Shown here: positions 9,040 to 17,348 of the stretch, one piece after another
How the letters are laid out: every line of letters starts with the position of its first letter
Numbering within the stretch: the stretch's first letter is position 1
Assembly: GCF_002699205.1 (NCBI RefSeq)
Contig: NZ_PABT01000032.1
Location: 85,970 to 149,969 of the forward strand
DNA length: 64,000 nucleotides
Source: Allomuricauda sp.
Lineage (GTDB): Bacteria; Bacteroidota; Bacteroidia; Flavobacteriales; Flavobacteriaceae
Reading direction: 5' to 3'
Position numbers and translations under genes: made by a program
Notes under the pieces: model-generated
What the model saw: the letters and a program-made list of their open reading frames with translations, nothing else
Told to the model about the DNA's origin: nothing
Database searches by the model: none

Positions 9040-9170
9040 TAGTGCATTTTTTTTGAATTTTGTGAAAAATTCCATCATCGGTAAAAAGTTGCATCTCTCA
9101 ATAGCTTGCTGTACTTGAGTTTAGGTGTTGTTATGCTTATTTTGGTATGACCATACGAAAAAATGCACTA
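9040..9170. mobile_element. Possible 127-bp MITE with TA flanks
   Basis: The stretch is bounded by a perfect 12-bp inverted repeat: AGTGCATTTTTT at 9041-9052 and AAAAAATGCACT at 9158-9169. If the element is taken as GTGCATTTTTT...AAAAAATGCAC (9042-9168), it is flanked by TA on both sides, the pattern left by IS630/mariner-type transposases. It has no coding capacity. The short arms and AT-richness mean chance is possible. Confidence 0.35.
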
Positions 9171-9172
9171 TA

Positions 9173-9210
9173 AATGCAAATAATGGGATAATTATACTTA
9201 ATTTTGCATT
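9173..9210 (+). promoter_or_regulatory. Promoter/inverted repeat before the ATPase gene
   Basis: TAATTTTG at 9199-9206 fits the TAnnTTTG -7 box and lies only four bases before the ATG at 9211, which would give a leaderless or nearly leaderless mRNA. An 8-bp inverted repeat, AATGCAAA (9173-9180) and TTTGCATT (9203-9210), straddles the box and could be an operator. No TTG is seen at the proper -33 distance. Confidence 0.4.
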
Positions 9211-10614
9211 ATGGCTTTTGATAGTAATATTCTCGAAAATCGAATTAAGGCTGATCACACTTGGTGGGAAACAGGCCAAATTCCATTCTATATTGAACTA
9301 AGTAAAAGAAGATACTACTCTGGATTTTATTCATTAGTCAAACAATCAACTCTGCATAGAGCAGTTGTACTTATGGGGCCAAGGAGAATTGGTAAAACAG
9401 TAATGATGTATCAAGCGATTCAGGACCTTCTTGATGAAGGTATTAATCCTCAGAAAATTCTTTATTTCAGTTTAGATACCCCAATCTATACAAATGTCTC
9501 ATTGGAGGAGTTGATTGAAAAAGCTCTTACACCCAATGAACTTTCAATTGAGGAATGTTACATTTTTTTTGATGAGATACAATACCTAAAAGATTGGGAA
9601 ATACATTTGAAATCCCTTGTTGATAGAAATAGAAAAACGAAATTTATTGCTAGTGGTAGTGCCGCTGCAGCACTTAGAATGAAGAGTGTTGAGAGCGGTG
9701 CAGGAAGGTTTAGTGATTTCTTTTTACCGCCATTAACATTTGCTGAGTATATCGATTTGAACTTGTATGATTCTTTACTAGAAGAGATAGAAGTTGACTT
9801 TGGAGGGCCCAGACGCTTTTATCGAACAGATGATATTGAACAATTAAACAAACACTTTATTGATTACATCAACTTTGGTGGATTCCCGGAAATAGCACTT
9901 AACAGTGACGAAGTAAAGAATCCGGAACAGGTTATTCAAAAGGACATCACCGATAAGGTAATAATGAAAGATTTACCCGGTCTTTTTGGAATTGAGAATA
10001 CTTTGGAACTTCAACAATTCTTTAATGTTTTGGCGTACAGAACAGGCGAAATATTGAACTATAAAAATGTATCTGAAGAAACCAAAACAGATAACAAAAC
10101 TGTAAAGAAGTACATTGAGTATTTAGAATCGGCTTTTTTAATAAAGGTGCTTCACAGAGTAGATGTTACTGCAAAGAGGTTTAAAAATATTACTCAGTTT
10201 AAAGTCTACCTCACCAACCCAAGTTTGTTTACAGGATTGTTTGGTAAAATTTCTGGGGATGACGAAAGGTTTCCGCATTTGGTTGAAACAGCAGTATTTG
10301 CGCAATATTTACATAGAGAACATAATTTCTTGCGATACGCGAACTGGAAACGAAATGGAAAGGAAGGAGAGGTAGATCTTATTCAATTAAGTCCAAATTT
10401 TCAAAAATCGCATTGGGCACTTGAGGTTAAATGGTCTGATTCACCAAAGGTTGATAAACTCAAATACTTCATGACTAAGAACAAAATCCAGAAAGGGGTT
10501 ATTACGAGTAAAACAACTTTTAAGGACGGAGAAGACTTGCTAATCGTACCGAATAGTATTTATGCATACGTGGTGGGTAAAAATGCTCTTGATATTCAGT
10601 ATGGGGATAATTAA
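9211..10614 (+). CDS. AAA-family ATPase with DUF4143
   Basis: A 467-residue ATP-binding protein of the AAA_14/DUF4143 group. Walker A is GPRRIGKT near residue 56, Walker B is FFDEIQYL near residue 117, and the SGSAAAALR sensor-like segment follows near 150. The SGAGRF...LPPLTFAEYI stretch is typical of the family. The C-terminal part (DUF4143) ends with a nuclease-like strand pair, GEVDLIQL...WALEVKWSD, resembling a PD-(D/E)xK core. Family members are abundant in archaea and Bacteroidetes, often as lone mobile-looking genes of unknown cellular role. The gene is AT-rich and stands alone between repeat copies A and B. Confidence 0.88.
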   Translation: MAFDSNILENRIKADHTWWETGQIPFYIELSKRRYYSGFYSLVKQSTLHRAVVLMGPRRIGKTVMMYQAIQDLLDEGINPQKILYFSLDTPIYTNVSLEELIEKALTPNELSIEECYIFFDEIQYLKDWEIHLKSLVDRNRKTKFIASGSAAAALRMKSVESGAGRFSDFFLPPLTFAEYIDLNLYDSLLEEIEVDFGGPRRFYRTDDIEQLNKHFIDYINFGGFPEIALNSDEVKNPEQVIQKDITDKVIMKDLPGLFGIENTLELQQFFNVLAYRTGEILNYKNVSEETKTDNKTVKKYIEYLESAFLIKVLHRVDVTAKRFKNITQFKVYLTNPSLFTGLFGKISGDDERFPHLVETAVFAQYLHREHNFLRYANWKRNGKEGEVDLIQLSPNFQKSHWALEVKWSDSPKVDKLKYFMTKNKIQKGVITSKTTFKDGEDLLIVPNSIYAYVVGKNALDIQYGDN

Positions 10615-10626
10615 GCATAACTTTAA

Positions 10627-10819
10627 GATATGATTCGTTTTAATGAATAATATCGACTGATAACGAAGTTCGGGGATTTTTTCCAATAGCAACTGGTTGA
10701 ACCGTCCCGTTATCCCTAATCATCGCTGGATTTCTCCGTTCACAGGAATGATATGGAAATGTTTTAAGATTTTGCTTTGCAAAGATACGGTGAAAGGGGG
10801 TGAAAGTCTAGGAGGGAGG
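10627..10819 (+). repeat. Dispersed intergenic direct repeat, copy B
   Basis: Begins 13 bases after the ATPase stop. Its left arm (ATGATTCGTTTTAATGAATAATATCG) is a shortened, diverged version of copy A, lacking the CTTCGGCTTCGCTCAGTAC segment. From GATAACGAAG at 10659 to 10819 it is nearly identical to copy A (four substitutions over 161 bases). The remaining ~170 bases up to the next gene end hold only a weak AT-rich dyad near 10926. Confidence 0.85.
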
Positions 10820-10991
10820 GGAGGTTTCGTTATCGGCTCTGTATATGAAAAGTAGCGCTGAAAATAGGCTATTACTTTTCGGGTAAACACAAGCTTACTA
10901 TTTATCTTTTATATTGGAAATCGTCAAATTTAAAAATTTGGCTCACCTTGCCAACAAGCCCAAGCCTTGACTAGGATTGCTGTCCTATTTG

Positions 10992-12518
10992 CTATGAGAC
11001 ATTGTTGGCCAAAGTTATTTTTTCATTGTCCCAATTTTTAACGGCATTGAGTGTAGTTTTTATAACTGGCAGTGCATCTGGGGTTTTATCAAAATACTTT
11101 TTGACCAATGAATCATCTCCTTGATCTAATGCATGGAATGCAAATAATTGTTTTACAACGCTTATGAAATTAAAAATAATATAGTCAGGAATTTGCATTG
11201 TTTCGCCTTCACCATATTCCAGAATATGGAGTATGTCATCTAGCTTTCTATTAAAAAATTTATCTGGGAATTCTTTGGCTACCAAATCAAAATAGGCATC
11301 TCCTGCTTCGTCTAAGCATTCTGTTATAAAAGCAATGGTTTTCTTTAAACTATTGGATTGTTGCCTAATCTTAAAATGAAAGTTGCCAAGCCAATTGATT
11401 TTTCTACTTTTTTCTGTTTCAGACGATACATATTTTATCAAGGAATCTTCAGTGTGGAATTTACTGGGATGCATTGAAGGTTTGGCTTTTTGCCATCTAA
11501 GTATTATACCAGATTGTATTGCAAAATCTACAGAAATGTTTTGTTCTTTGGGGTCGTAACAAGCATAAATAAAATGCCTAAAATAATAATCGTCAAAATT
11601 ATTGGGAGTGCCGTTTTTATCGCGATACCAAACGTAATAGATACGGTCGGTTTCTATACGGCATCCATAATGGAATCCTCTTTTGGATAAATTTGCACTA
11701 ATTCCTTCTTGAAGTAACTTTAGCTTTTCTTCTTTATCGGTAATAGGCGCTGTCTCCTTTTTATACGATTTTTGGAGTTTTTCGATAGATGTTTTAAAAT
11801 CTAACAAAAACTTAAGTTGGTATTTTCTGTCTACGCTATCAAGAAATTCCAATTCTTCTCTTAAGTTAGGTCGCTTAAGGTAGTTATGATAATTCTTTAA
11901 TTTATTTAACAGCAGATGGTCTTTATTCTGTTCAATAATTGAGCGTGTATTTATTAATATATCGTCTGTTAACCACTCTTTAAAAGTATCGGGGTAGCCG
12001 TCTTCGGTATCTAATTCATACTCAATGAAACTATTTGCAGCAACGGCATACCATTCCGTAAATAATTGATAATTTTCTTTTTGGGCAGAAAGTGTGAGTA
12101 GTTGCAGAATTAGTTGCGAAACCTTATATCTTTTGGGACTATCGCCATAGTCATTACTTATTTTGCTAAGTCTGTTCCAAAGCGCATCGCCGGCATCAAA
12201 ATACAAATACCCGTCATCCGCTAAAAAAACTTTAGTTGATTTTTCATTGGTAAAGTCCGCTGCCACCCAACGGTCTTTTTCCTTAAAGGCCTCTTTATTA
12301 TTTGCGTAATCGGGATGATGCTCTACAGGAATTTTATAGGTGTGTCCATATTCCAGTAAAATATCAATGCATCTAAAATGAGTATAGCTTGTATCGAAGC
12401 GTTTGTTAAAATGGTACAGATTAACAAGTAAGTCCCGTTTTTCTTTTTTGGACAAATTACTTTCTGCAATTAGGTAGGTTGAATCTTCAACAATACCTTC
12501 TATTTCTCCCATACTCAT
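10992..12518 (-). CDS. Orphan 508-residue hypothetical protein
   Basis: Not recognised as any named family. The protein is acidic and mostly alpha-helical by composition, has no signal peptide or membrane helix, and contains no obvious nucleotide-binding or nuclease motif. A central region with aromatic-rich strands (RGFHYGCRIETDRIYYVWY, residues ~282-300) suggests a beta-rich core between two helical parts. The family may be a lineage-specific Bacteroidetes protein. A second ATG at codon 3 is an equally good start. It stands alone between repeat copies B and C, on the opposite strand to the ATPase, and is lower in GC than the chromosomal backbone, consistent with an acquired module. Confidence 0.7.
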   Translation of the reverse strand: MSMGEIEGIVEDSTYLIAESNLSKKEKRDLLVNLYHFNKRFDTSYTHFRCIDILLEYGHTYKIPVEHHPDYANNKEAFKEKDRWVAADFTNEKSTKVFLADDGYLYFDAGDALWNRLSKISNDYGDSPKRYKVSQLILQLLTLSAQKENYQLFTEWYAVAANSFIEYELDTEDGYPDTFKEWLTDDILINTRSIIEQNKDHLLLNKLKNYHNYLKRPNLREELEFLDSVDRKYQLKFLLDFKTSIEKLQKSYKKETAPITDKEEKLKLLQEGISANLSKRGFHYGCRIETDRIYYVWYRDKNGTPNNFDDYYFRHFIYACYDPKEQNISVDFAIQSGIILRWQKAKPSMHPSKFHTEDSLIKYVSSETEKSRKINWLGNFHFKIRQQSNSLKKTIAFITECLDEAGDAYFDLVAKEFPDKFFNRKLDDILHILEYGEGETMQIPDYIIFNFISVVKQLFAFHALDQGDDSLVKKYFDKTPDALPVIKTTLNAVKNWDNEKITLANNVS

Positions 12519-12574
12519 AATACGATAATTTTATTCAAGCAGTCTTAAGATGTTAAATTACCAATTTAAAGAAT

Positions 12575-12681
12575 ATGAATCTGTTTTAATACTTCGGCTC
12601 ACTCAGTACAAAGTGATTTATATGCACTGATAACGAAGTTCGGGGATTTTTTCCAATAGTAACTGGTTGAACCGTCCCGTT
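12575..12681 (+). repeat. Dispersed intergenic direct repeat, copy C (truncated)
   Basis: Matches the first 108 bases of copy A almost base for base (one base shorter in the CTTCGGCTCACTCAGTAC part), then stops matching exactly after CCCGTT, where a regulator remnant begins. It lies just upstream of the start of the 508-residue gene. Confidence 0.85.
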
Positions 12682-12826
12682 GGTCAAACGGACGGTTTTT
12701 CCAGAAGTCCCTCCACGGGTCGAATATAGCTTAACTAAACTTGGCAGGGAGATTCATCCTTTCTTAAAAGGAATGTATAAAGGAGGAATCCTTCTTGAAA
12801 GCAATATTGGTGAATTGTCCAGCTGA
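12680..12826 (+). pseudogene. C-terminal remnant of an HxlR-family regulator
   Basis: A 48-codon open stretch without a start codon. It encodes LVKRTVFPEVPPRVEYSLT followed by KLGREIHPFL, the unmistakable wing and C-terminal helix of HxlR-type winged-helix regulators; compare KRKVYTSKPPLKVEYSLTDFG in the intact HxlR gene at 23995. The helix-turn-helix half is missing: its place is taken by repeat copy C, which abuts at 12680. The last ~15 codons diverge from the family, so the end is also altered. Confidence 0.8.
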
Positions 12827-12939
12827 TTGTATGCCATCCCCACCTGTAAGTTACAACGACATAAAGTCTTTGTGTAGGCAGATGGAAGCCCTCGTTGACC
12901 TTCACGTTTTACCTTGATCATGGATTATGGAGCTATATA

Positions 12940-13095
12940 CTAAGACAATGTTAGCTCCTTTTCTTCCAATCCCTCGATTTCCTTGGCGCTAAAGGTTTTT
13001 GTGATTAATTCGTCACTTCCCAAATCCATAGGGTCCTGGCTTCACACGGGGTGAAGTGTCAATATGGCGAAGAAAATAAGGGCTGCGATTTTCAT
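12940..13095 (-). pseudogene. Decayed secreted-protein gene
   Basis: Reading the minus strand from ATG at 13095 gives MKIAALIFFAILTLHPV, a convincing signal peptide start, then an in-frame TGA (13042-13044), then SQDPMDLGSDELITKTFSAK and EIEGLEEKELTLS before a second stop at 12940. The continuity of the frame across the TGA suggests a recent nonsense mutation in a gene already cut short. The bases between 12827 and 12939 contain no recognisable coding. Confidence 0.55.
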
Positions 13096-13207
13096 ATAAG
13101 GATGTACGCAATGATAGTCAAGCGGTCAAGGACAGCCGTCCTTTTTCAGTAGATGTCCGAACCATCACTAAAAATATTGTTCTATGCAATGCTATCTATA
13201 GTGGTTA

Positions 13208-13699
13208 TTAAAATCCGTACAAAGCGGACACCTTTTTGAGGTCCGTTAATGTATCAACTTCATAAAAGTATTGCAGTTGCCATTTTTGGGTGCGTTCCGC
13301 CTGTTTGTTGCTTACAATGTCCCATTTTGCATATACCCGAAAGGCTCTTTTTCCTTCTTTGCTTGGGGTAGAAATGATGCCTTTTTTGATCAGTACCGAT
13401 TTCGGGAAAACAAACTGCCCCAGTTTGTTGTCTTGCTGTACGTTCACCACATAAAAGTCTACCTCATCAGTTGCTTCAAATGGAGCAATGATGCCCTTTT
13501 CGTTTCTTTTCCAAAATGTTACAAACTGTCCCGCTTTTTTGGGTGTTCTTTTGGCCTTTCTTCCTAAAATGCTACGTCCGCTCAATTGATACCTGCAGGC
13601 CTTGTATTCCTTACTTTCCGCTTCGGTTTCAAAACCAGCGATTTGTAGGGAGCATTTGTCGTAAACCGCAGTTTTTATATGATTTAGAATACTATCCAT
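13208..13699 (-). CDS. MepB family protein
   Basis: A 163-residue protein matching the MepB family throughout: YKACRYQLSGRSILGRKAKR, then TPKKAGQFVTFWKRNEKGII, then GQFVFPKSVLIKKGIIST. The length is typical. The family was named from the Staphylococcus mepRAB locus, but MepB itself has no established biochemical activity. It is cytoplasmic. It lies in the accessory island downstream of gene remnants. A diverged trace of the island repeat may lie upstream near 13750-13800, but that match is weak. Confidence 0.85.
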   Translation of the reverse strand: MDSILNHIKTAVYDKCSLQIAGFETEAESKEYKACRYQLSGRSILGRKAKRTPKKAGQFVTFWKRNEKGIIAPFEATDEVDFYVVNVQQDNKLGQFVFPKSVLIKKGIISTPSKEGKRAFRVYAKWDIVSNKQAERTQKWQLQYFYEVDTLTDLKKVSALYGF

Positions 13700-13929
13700 A
13701 GTGACAAGTTATTTTTAGGGAATGGGCAAACAAGCATAAAGCAAACAAATCCGTTTTATTGATGAATAGCTAACGATGACGAAGATCGGTGATTTTTGCG
13801 ATGGTACCATTGACGCAAAGGCTCGTTTGTTGGAGTTTTATCAACAAGACATGCGGTATCATTCAAAATATATCAATCGGTATATTTTGTCTGTGCATAA
13901 TTATTTATCGCATTGTTTTTTTTCATTAT

Positions 13930-15327
13930 TTAGTGGGTCTGTGCTAGAATCCATTGGGTAATTTCCGCTAATGCAAGGGGAGAAAAGGTTTGTTCTATGG
14001 TGCCGTATTCGTTTGGAGAGCCTGTTTCGCATTCTTGAAATAAGTGGTTCAGGTTTTCAAATTCTTTTGTGCTTACGTTTTTATTGCCTCCTTTTGTCAG
14101 GGCATTTTTTATGGCCGTCAAATTCTCGTCCGAAGGCACTTGCAGATCTTTTTCTCCGTTCACGGCCAAAACGGGACATGTTACTTTTTCCAGTGCGGTT
14201 GCGGGATCATACTTTAAAAAGTATAGCATCCAAGGACTTGTTAATTGATCTACCTGCATTGCAACATACGCATCTTCCGTCGTTCTGTTTATAGTTTCTG
14301 TACTCTTTTCATTTTTAATTGCCTCGGTAATCGAATGGGTCAAGTCGGTTTTCAATTGTCCAATATCATCGGCCGTAAGAACCATTTTAAAAAGGGTTGC
14401 ATTTGTTTCCTGCGCTTTTTTAATGTCGTGTTCAGAAACCCCATTTGCCCTTGCAATACGCTCTTTCTGAAGCAATAGCAGTTGGTCGCCCGGTATTCCG
14501 GTCCCAGCCAGTAAGACGATAAAGGCCACCTCTTTTGATCTAGAGGCGACCATAGGGGCAATTATGCCGCCCTCGCTATGCCCGATCAGACCAATCTTGT
14601 TTTTATCAATTTCCTTTCTCGTTTTTAAATAGGCAATGGCACTTTCTACATCCGTTGCAAAATCGGCGGAAGTGGCGGTCTTAAAATCACCAGTAGATTC
14701 AGCGACCCCTCTGTCATCATATCGTAATACTGCAATTCCGTTTTTGGTCAAATAATCGGAGATGATCAAAAATGGTTTATGTCCCATCATTTCTTCGTCC
14801 CTGTTTTGTGGTCCGCTTCCGGAAATTAAAATGACTGCCGGAAAAACACCTTCTTTTTTAGGCCAGGTCAATGTTCCCGCTAAGGAAATGCCTGCTTTTG
14901 CGTTTTGAAACGTAACCTCTTCCGAGTGGTACGGATACGGTTTTATGGGTTCTTGGGGTCTTTTTAAAGGCTCTTTTTCAATTGCTTTTTTTGATAGGTT
15001 TAAAGGGAATTCTCTTCCCATTTGTTTAAAAACCCCCACAATTACCTCATCCTTTAAAGTGCCCTTGTATTCAATTTGTGCGTTAGCGACCACGAAGGTA
15101 ATGGTCGAATCCTTAAAAGTGGTGTTGGTTACGGGAATGCCTTTTGCCCCTTGATCCGGACTGTCCATTGTAGAAACAAAGCTGTTGTCGGTCTTGGAAA
15201 CATTGAATACGACCCGTAACTGCGTTCCCTGTACTTTTAAAACACCGTTCCACTGACCGGTAATGTCTTGGGCGGTAAGGGTAAGCGTAGTTAAAAATGT
15301 AAGGAACATGGCGATATAGTGCTTCAT
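13930..15327 (-). CDS. Secreted alpha/beta hydrolase
   Basis: A 465-residue exported hydrolase. Signal peptide residues 1-19 end at LTLTAQ. Residues ~20-120 form a beta-rich N-terminal domain (ITGQWNGVLKVQGTQLRVVF) common on flavobacterial hydrolases. The hydrolase core follows: oxyanion region ISGSGPQNRDEE near 170, nucleophile elbow GHSEGG near 248, the acid in NGEKDLQVP near 395, and the catalytic His in NLNHLFQ near 427. It probably cleaves an ester or peptide bond in the periplasm; the substrate is unknown. A TATCTTTG -7 box on the minus strand at 15459-15452 could be its promoter. Confidence 0.88.
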   Translation of the reverse strand: MKHYIAMFLTFLTTLTLTAQDITGQWNGVLKVQGTQLRVVFNVSKTDNSFVSTMDSPDQGAKGIPVTNTTFKDSTITFVVANAQIEYKGTLKDEVIVGVFKQMGREFPLNLSKKAIEKEPLKRPQEPIKPYPYHSEEVTFQNAKAGISLAGTLTWPKKEGVFPAVILISGSGPQNRDEEMMGHKPFLIISDYLTKNGIAVLRYDDRGVAESTGDFKTATSADFATDVESAIAYLKTRKEIDKNKIGLIGHSEGGIIAPMVASRSKEVAFIVLLAGTGIPGDQLLLLQKERIARANGVSEHDIKKAQETNATLFKMVLTADDIGQLKTDLTHSITEAIKNEKSTETINRTTEDAYVAMQVDQLTSPWMLYFLKYDPATALEKVTCPVLAVNGEKDLQVPSDENLTAIKNALTKGGNKNVSTKEFENLNHLFQECETGSPNEYGTIEQTFSPLALAEITQWILAQTH

Positions 15328-15506
15328 ATTAGGTGTTGGTTTTATATTGTCCGTAGCTCGTTTTTTATAGGCATTGGCGGGGTGTTGCTTTTAAAATTAA
15401 AAAAATTAACTAAGTGCTTCTGAAAATTCTTTTTACTCCGGTTATGAGAGCCAAAGATACCCTATGTAATGTCATTAGCTTCAGGGGTTCTTTATCTCCG
15501 AATTTT

Positions 15507-16079
15507 TTACAGCCTATTGAGGAAGGTATTTAGGTCGGTCTCCTTGTCCAGGCCCAATTTCTTTTTTAGCCGGTATTTCGATTTTAGTATACTATCGGAC
15601 AATACGTTCATCGTCGCCGCGATCTCTTTCGTGGTCAGGTTCATCCGTGAAAATGCTGCCAATCGAATCTCTTTTTCCGAGACATCGGCGGATAGGGTCT
15701 TTAGTTTTTGGTCAAAGTCATTGTGTACCTCTGTAAAATAGGTTTTAAAGACCTCCCAGTCCTTGTCAGGGGCATTTTCTTTCCTTTGGAGCATTACGAT
15801 ACGCCGAAACTCCATTTTAAACTTCTCCGGCGAGTTTTGGATGTTCTCCAGATTTTCCATCAACTCCTGTATAAAAGTATTTTTCTGCACCAAATGCAGG
15901 GTTTGGCTGGCGAGTTCCTTTTTCTTGTGTGCAATTTCCTGTTTGTAGATTTCCTCTTGCTTTTCGCACTCAACTTTGTTTTTCTTTATTCTTTGTCGGT
16001 AACCGAACACCAACAATCTAGAAAGGGTTAGGGTAGAGGCCATACCATCGGCGTAGAGTCCTTTGGTAAGTGTGTCCAC
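15507..16079 (-). pseudogene. Truncated coiled-coil/HTH regulator (C-terminal part)
   Basis: The 190-residue frame begins in the linker helix (FGYRQRIKKNKVECEKQ) that normally follows the single membrane segment of large flavobacterial sensors with TPR or propeller input domains. A long coiled coil comes next, then a LuxR-like helix-turn-helix (EKEIRLAAFSRMNLTTKEIA...NVLSDSILKSKYRLKKKLGL). The sensor and transmembrane part are missing: there are only ~20 residues before the coil, and the next gene ends 41 bases upstream. It could still make a DNA-binding fragment, but is read here as the surviving 3' part of a broken gene. Confidence 0.6.
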
Positions 16080-16120
16080 TTTGGCCCGTGCATTGAGCGT
16101 ATTAATTTATTCTAAGTAGT

Positions 16121-17188
16121 CTAAAGTTTATTCAAGTGAGCTCCCATTCCATTTTTCATAACAATCAAAGATGTAATTTCATTTAAACTATCTCTTACAA
16201 ACTCTCCATTAAGGTAAATATCAGTCTGACCAAATATCTTATCTTTTGTTTCAAAATAGAAATAATCCATATCTTCAAGATCACCATTCATAACGCCTAC
16301 TAGGTTATTGTCTTGTATCTGAATTTTATAGTTTAAATCTGGAATTGGACCATCGTACCCTTCAAACTTTACAACCTTAAAAGTACCCACATATTCATTT
16401 AGTTGTGCCGTTGTTAGATGAACTAAATTATGTGGTATAAAATCGGGAAGCGGTTCATTACTTTCAACAAGTGTGTTAATTTGTTTGTATGCATTAATTG
16501 CATTTTCTCTAAATATAGTAACATGATATGCCAAATTCTGCCAACCAGCATTTTGGTATAGAGCTACATCATTTTTATAGTAAGGGTCATTCAGGAAAAA
16601 ATCAATCATCTCATCTTCTAATTGAGGCTGATTTTTTCTGTAAAACCAATCTTTACTTTTGGCTAACTCGTCCATCACTCTATCTGTAATCAAGTCCAAT
16701 CGTTTATCGAACTTGTCTATTTCGTATTTGTTATAAATATATATCTCGTGTAATGGCTCAATAATTGCTTTCAGTTTTTTTGGAACATTATCAACGTTTT
16801 CTATAAGGTTAGTATATCCATTTGCATGAATTTTCATATGAAAAGCGTCCATAATAGCATGTCTTAAAGCATTTCGATTATCATTTTTATAATCATCATA
16901 GGTAAGTTTATCTGCTTTTACTAAGTTGATGATTGAATCTTTTGTTTTATAATAGGCAATTAGTTCGTCCGATTTTTGAATATCTAGTCCTAAATCATTT
17001 TGTACTTCTTTTAAAATAGAAACAATCTTATTTTCGGATTTACGCTGTTCGTTTTTATTATTTATTTGAAGTGCGATAAGAATACCAATAATAACAAGCA
17101 CAATTTCTCCAATTGCATAAAGTAGATATTTGCTAAATTTATTTTCAGAGAGTAGGTTTTTGCGAATTTTTCTAAAGAATTTTATCAT
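16121..17188 (-). CDS. DUF6090 family protein (first of a pair)
   Basis: A 355-residue protein starting MIKFFRKIRKNLLSENK. The conserved DUF6090 N-terminus is a basic amphipathic helix followed by one membrane helix (YAIGEIVLVIIGILIALQIN, residues ~25-44). The long C-terminal helical region would then face the periplasm. An upstream extension to 17245 is possible, but the family motif begins at the ATG at 17188. Function unknown; the family is often found in multiple tandem copies in Flavobacteriia. It is AT-rich. Confidence 0.8.
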   Translation of the reverse strand: MIKFFRKIRKNLLSENKFSKYLLYAIGEIVLVIIGILIALQINNKNEQRKSENKIVSILKEVQNDLGLDIQKSDELIAYYKTKDSIINLVKADKLTYDDYKNDNRNALRHAIMDAFHMKIHANGYTNLIENVDNVPKKLKAIIEPLHEIYIYNKYEIDKFDKRLDLITDRVMDELAKSKDWFYRKNQPQLEDEMIDFFLNDPYYKNDVALYQNAGWQNLAYHVTIFRENAINAYKQINTLVESNEPLPDFIPHNLVHLTTAQLNEYVGTFKVVKFEGYDGPIPDLNYKIQIQDNNLVGVMNGDLEDMDYFYFETKDKIFGQTDIYLNGEFVRDSLNEITSLIVMKNGMGAHLNKL

Positions 17189-17348
17189 TGGTTGGTTGGT
17201 TTTAATGATGGCTAACTGTCTTGTATTAGTTGCGTGGTTTAGCAACTAACTTTGCAAGTATAAACCTTAAAGAAAATCCGCGAGGGTTTTCGTAAGCAAG
17301 CTCTTAACAAGCAATTAATTTTATATGTTCTTTGTAGTACTTTTGTTA

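Noticed and set aside
13750..13800. Fifth copy of the island repeat
   Set aside because: ATCCGTTTTATTGATGAATA and TAACGATGACGAAGATCGG look alike to repeats B and A, but only in short pieces with many gaps; not counted as a copy.
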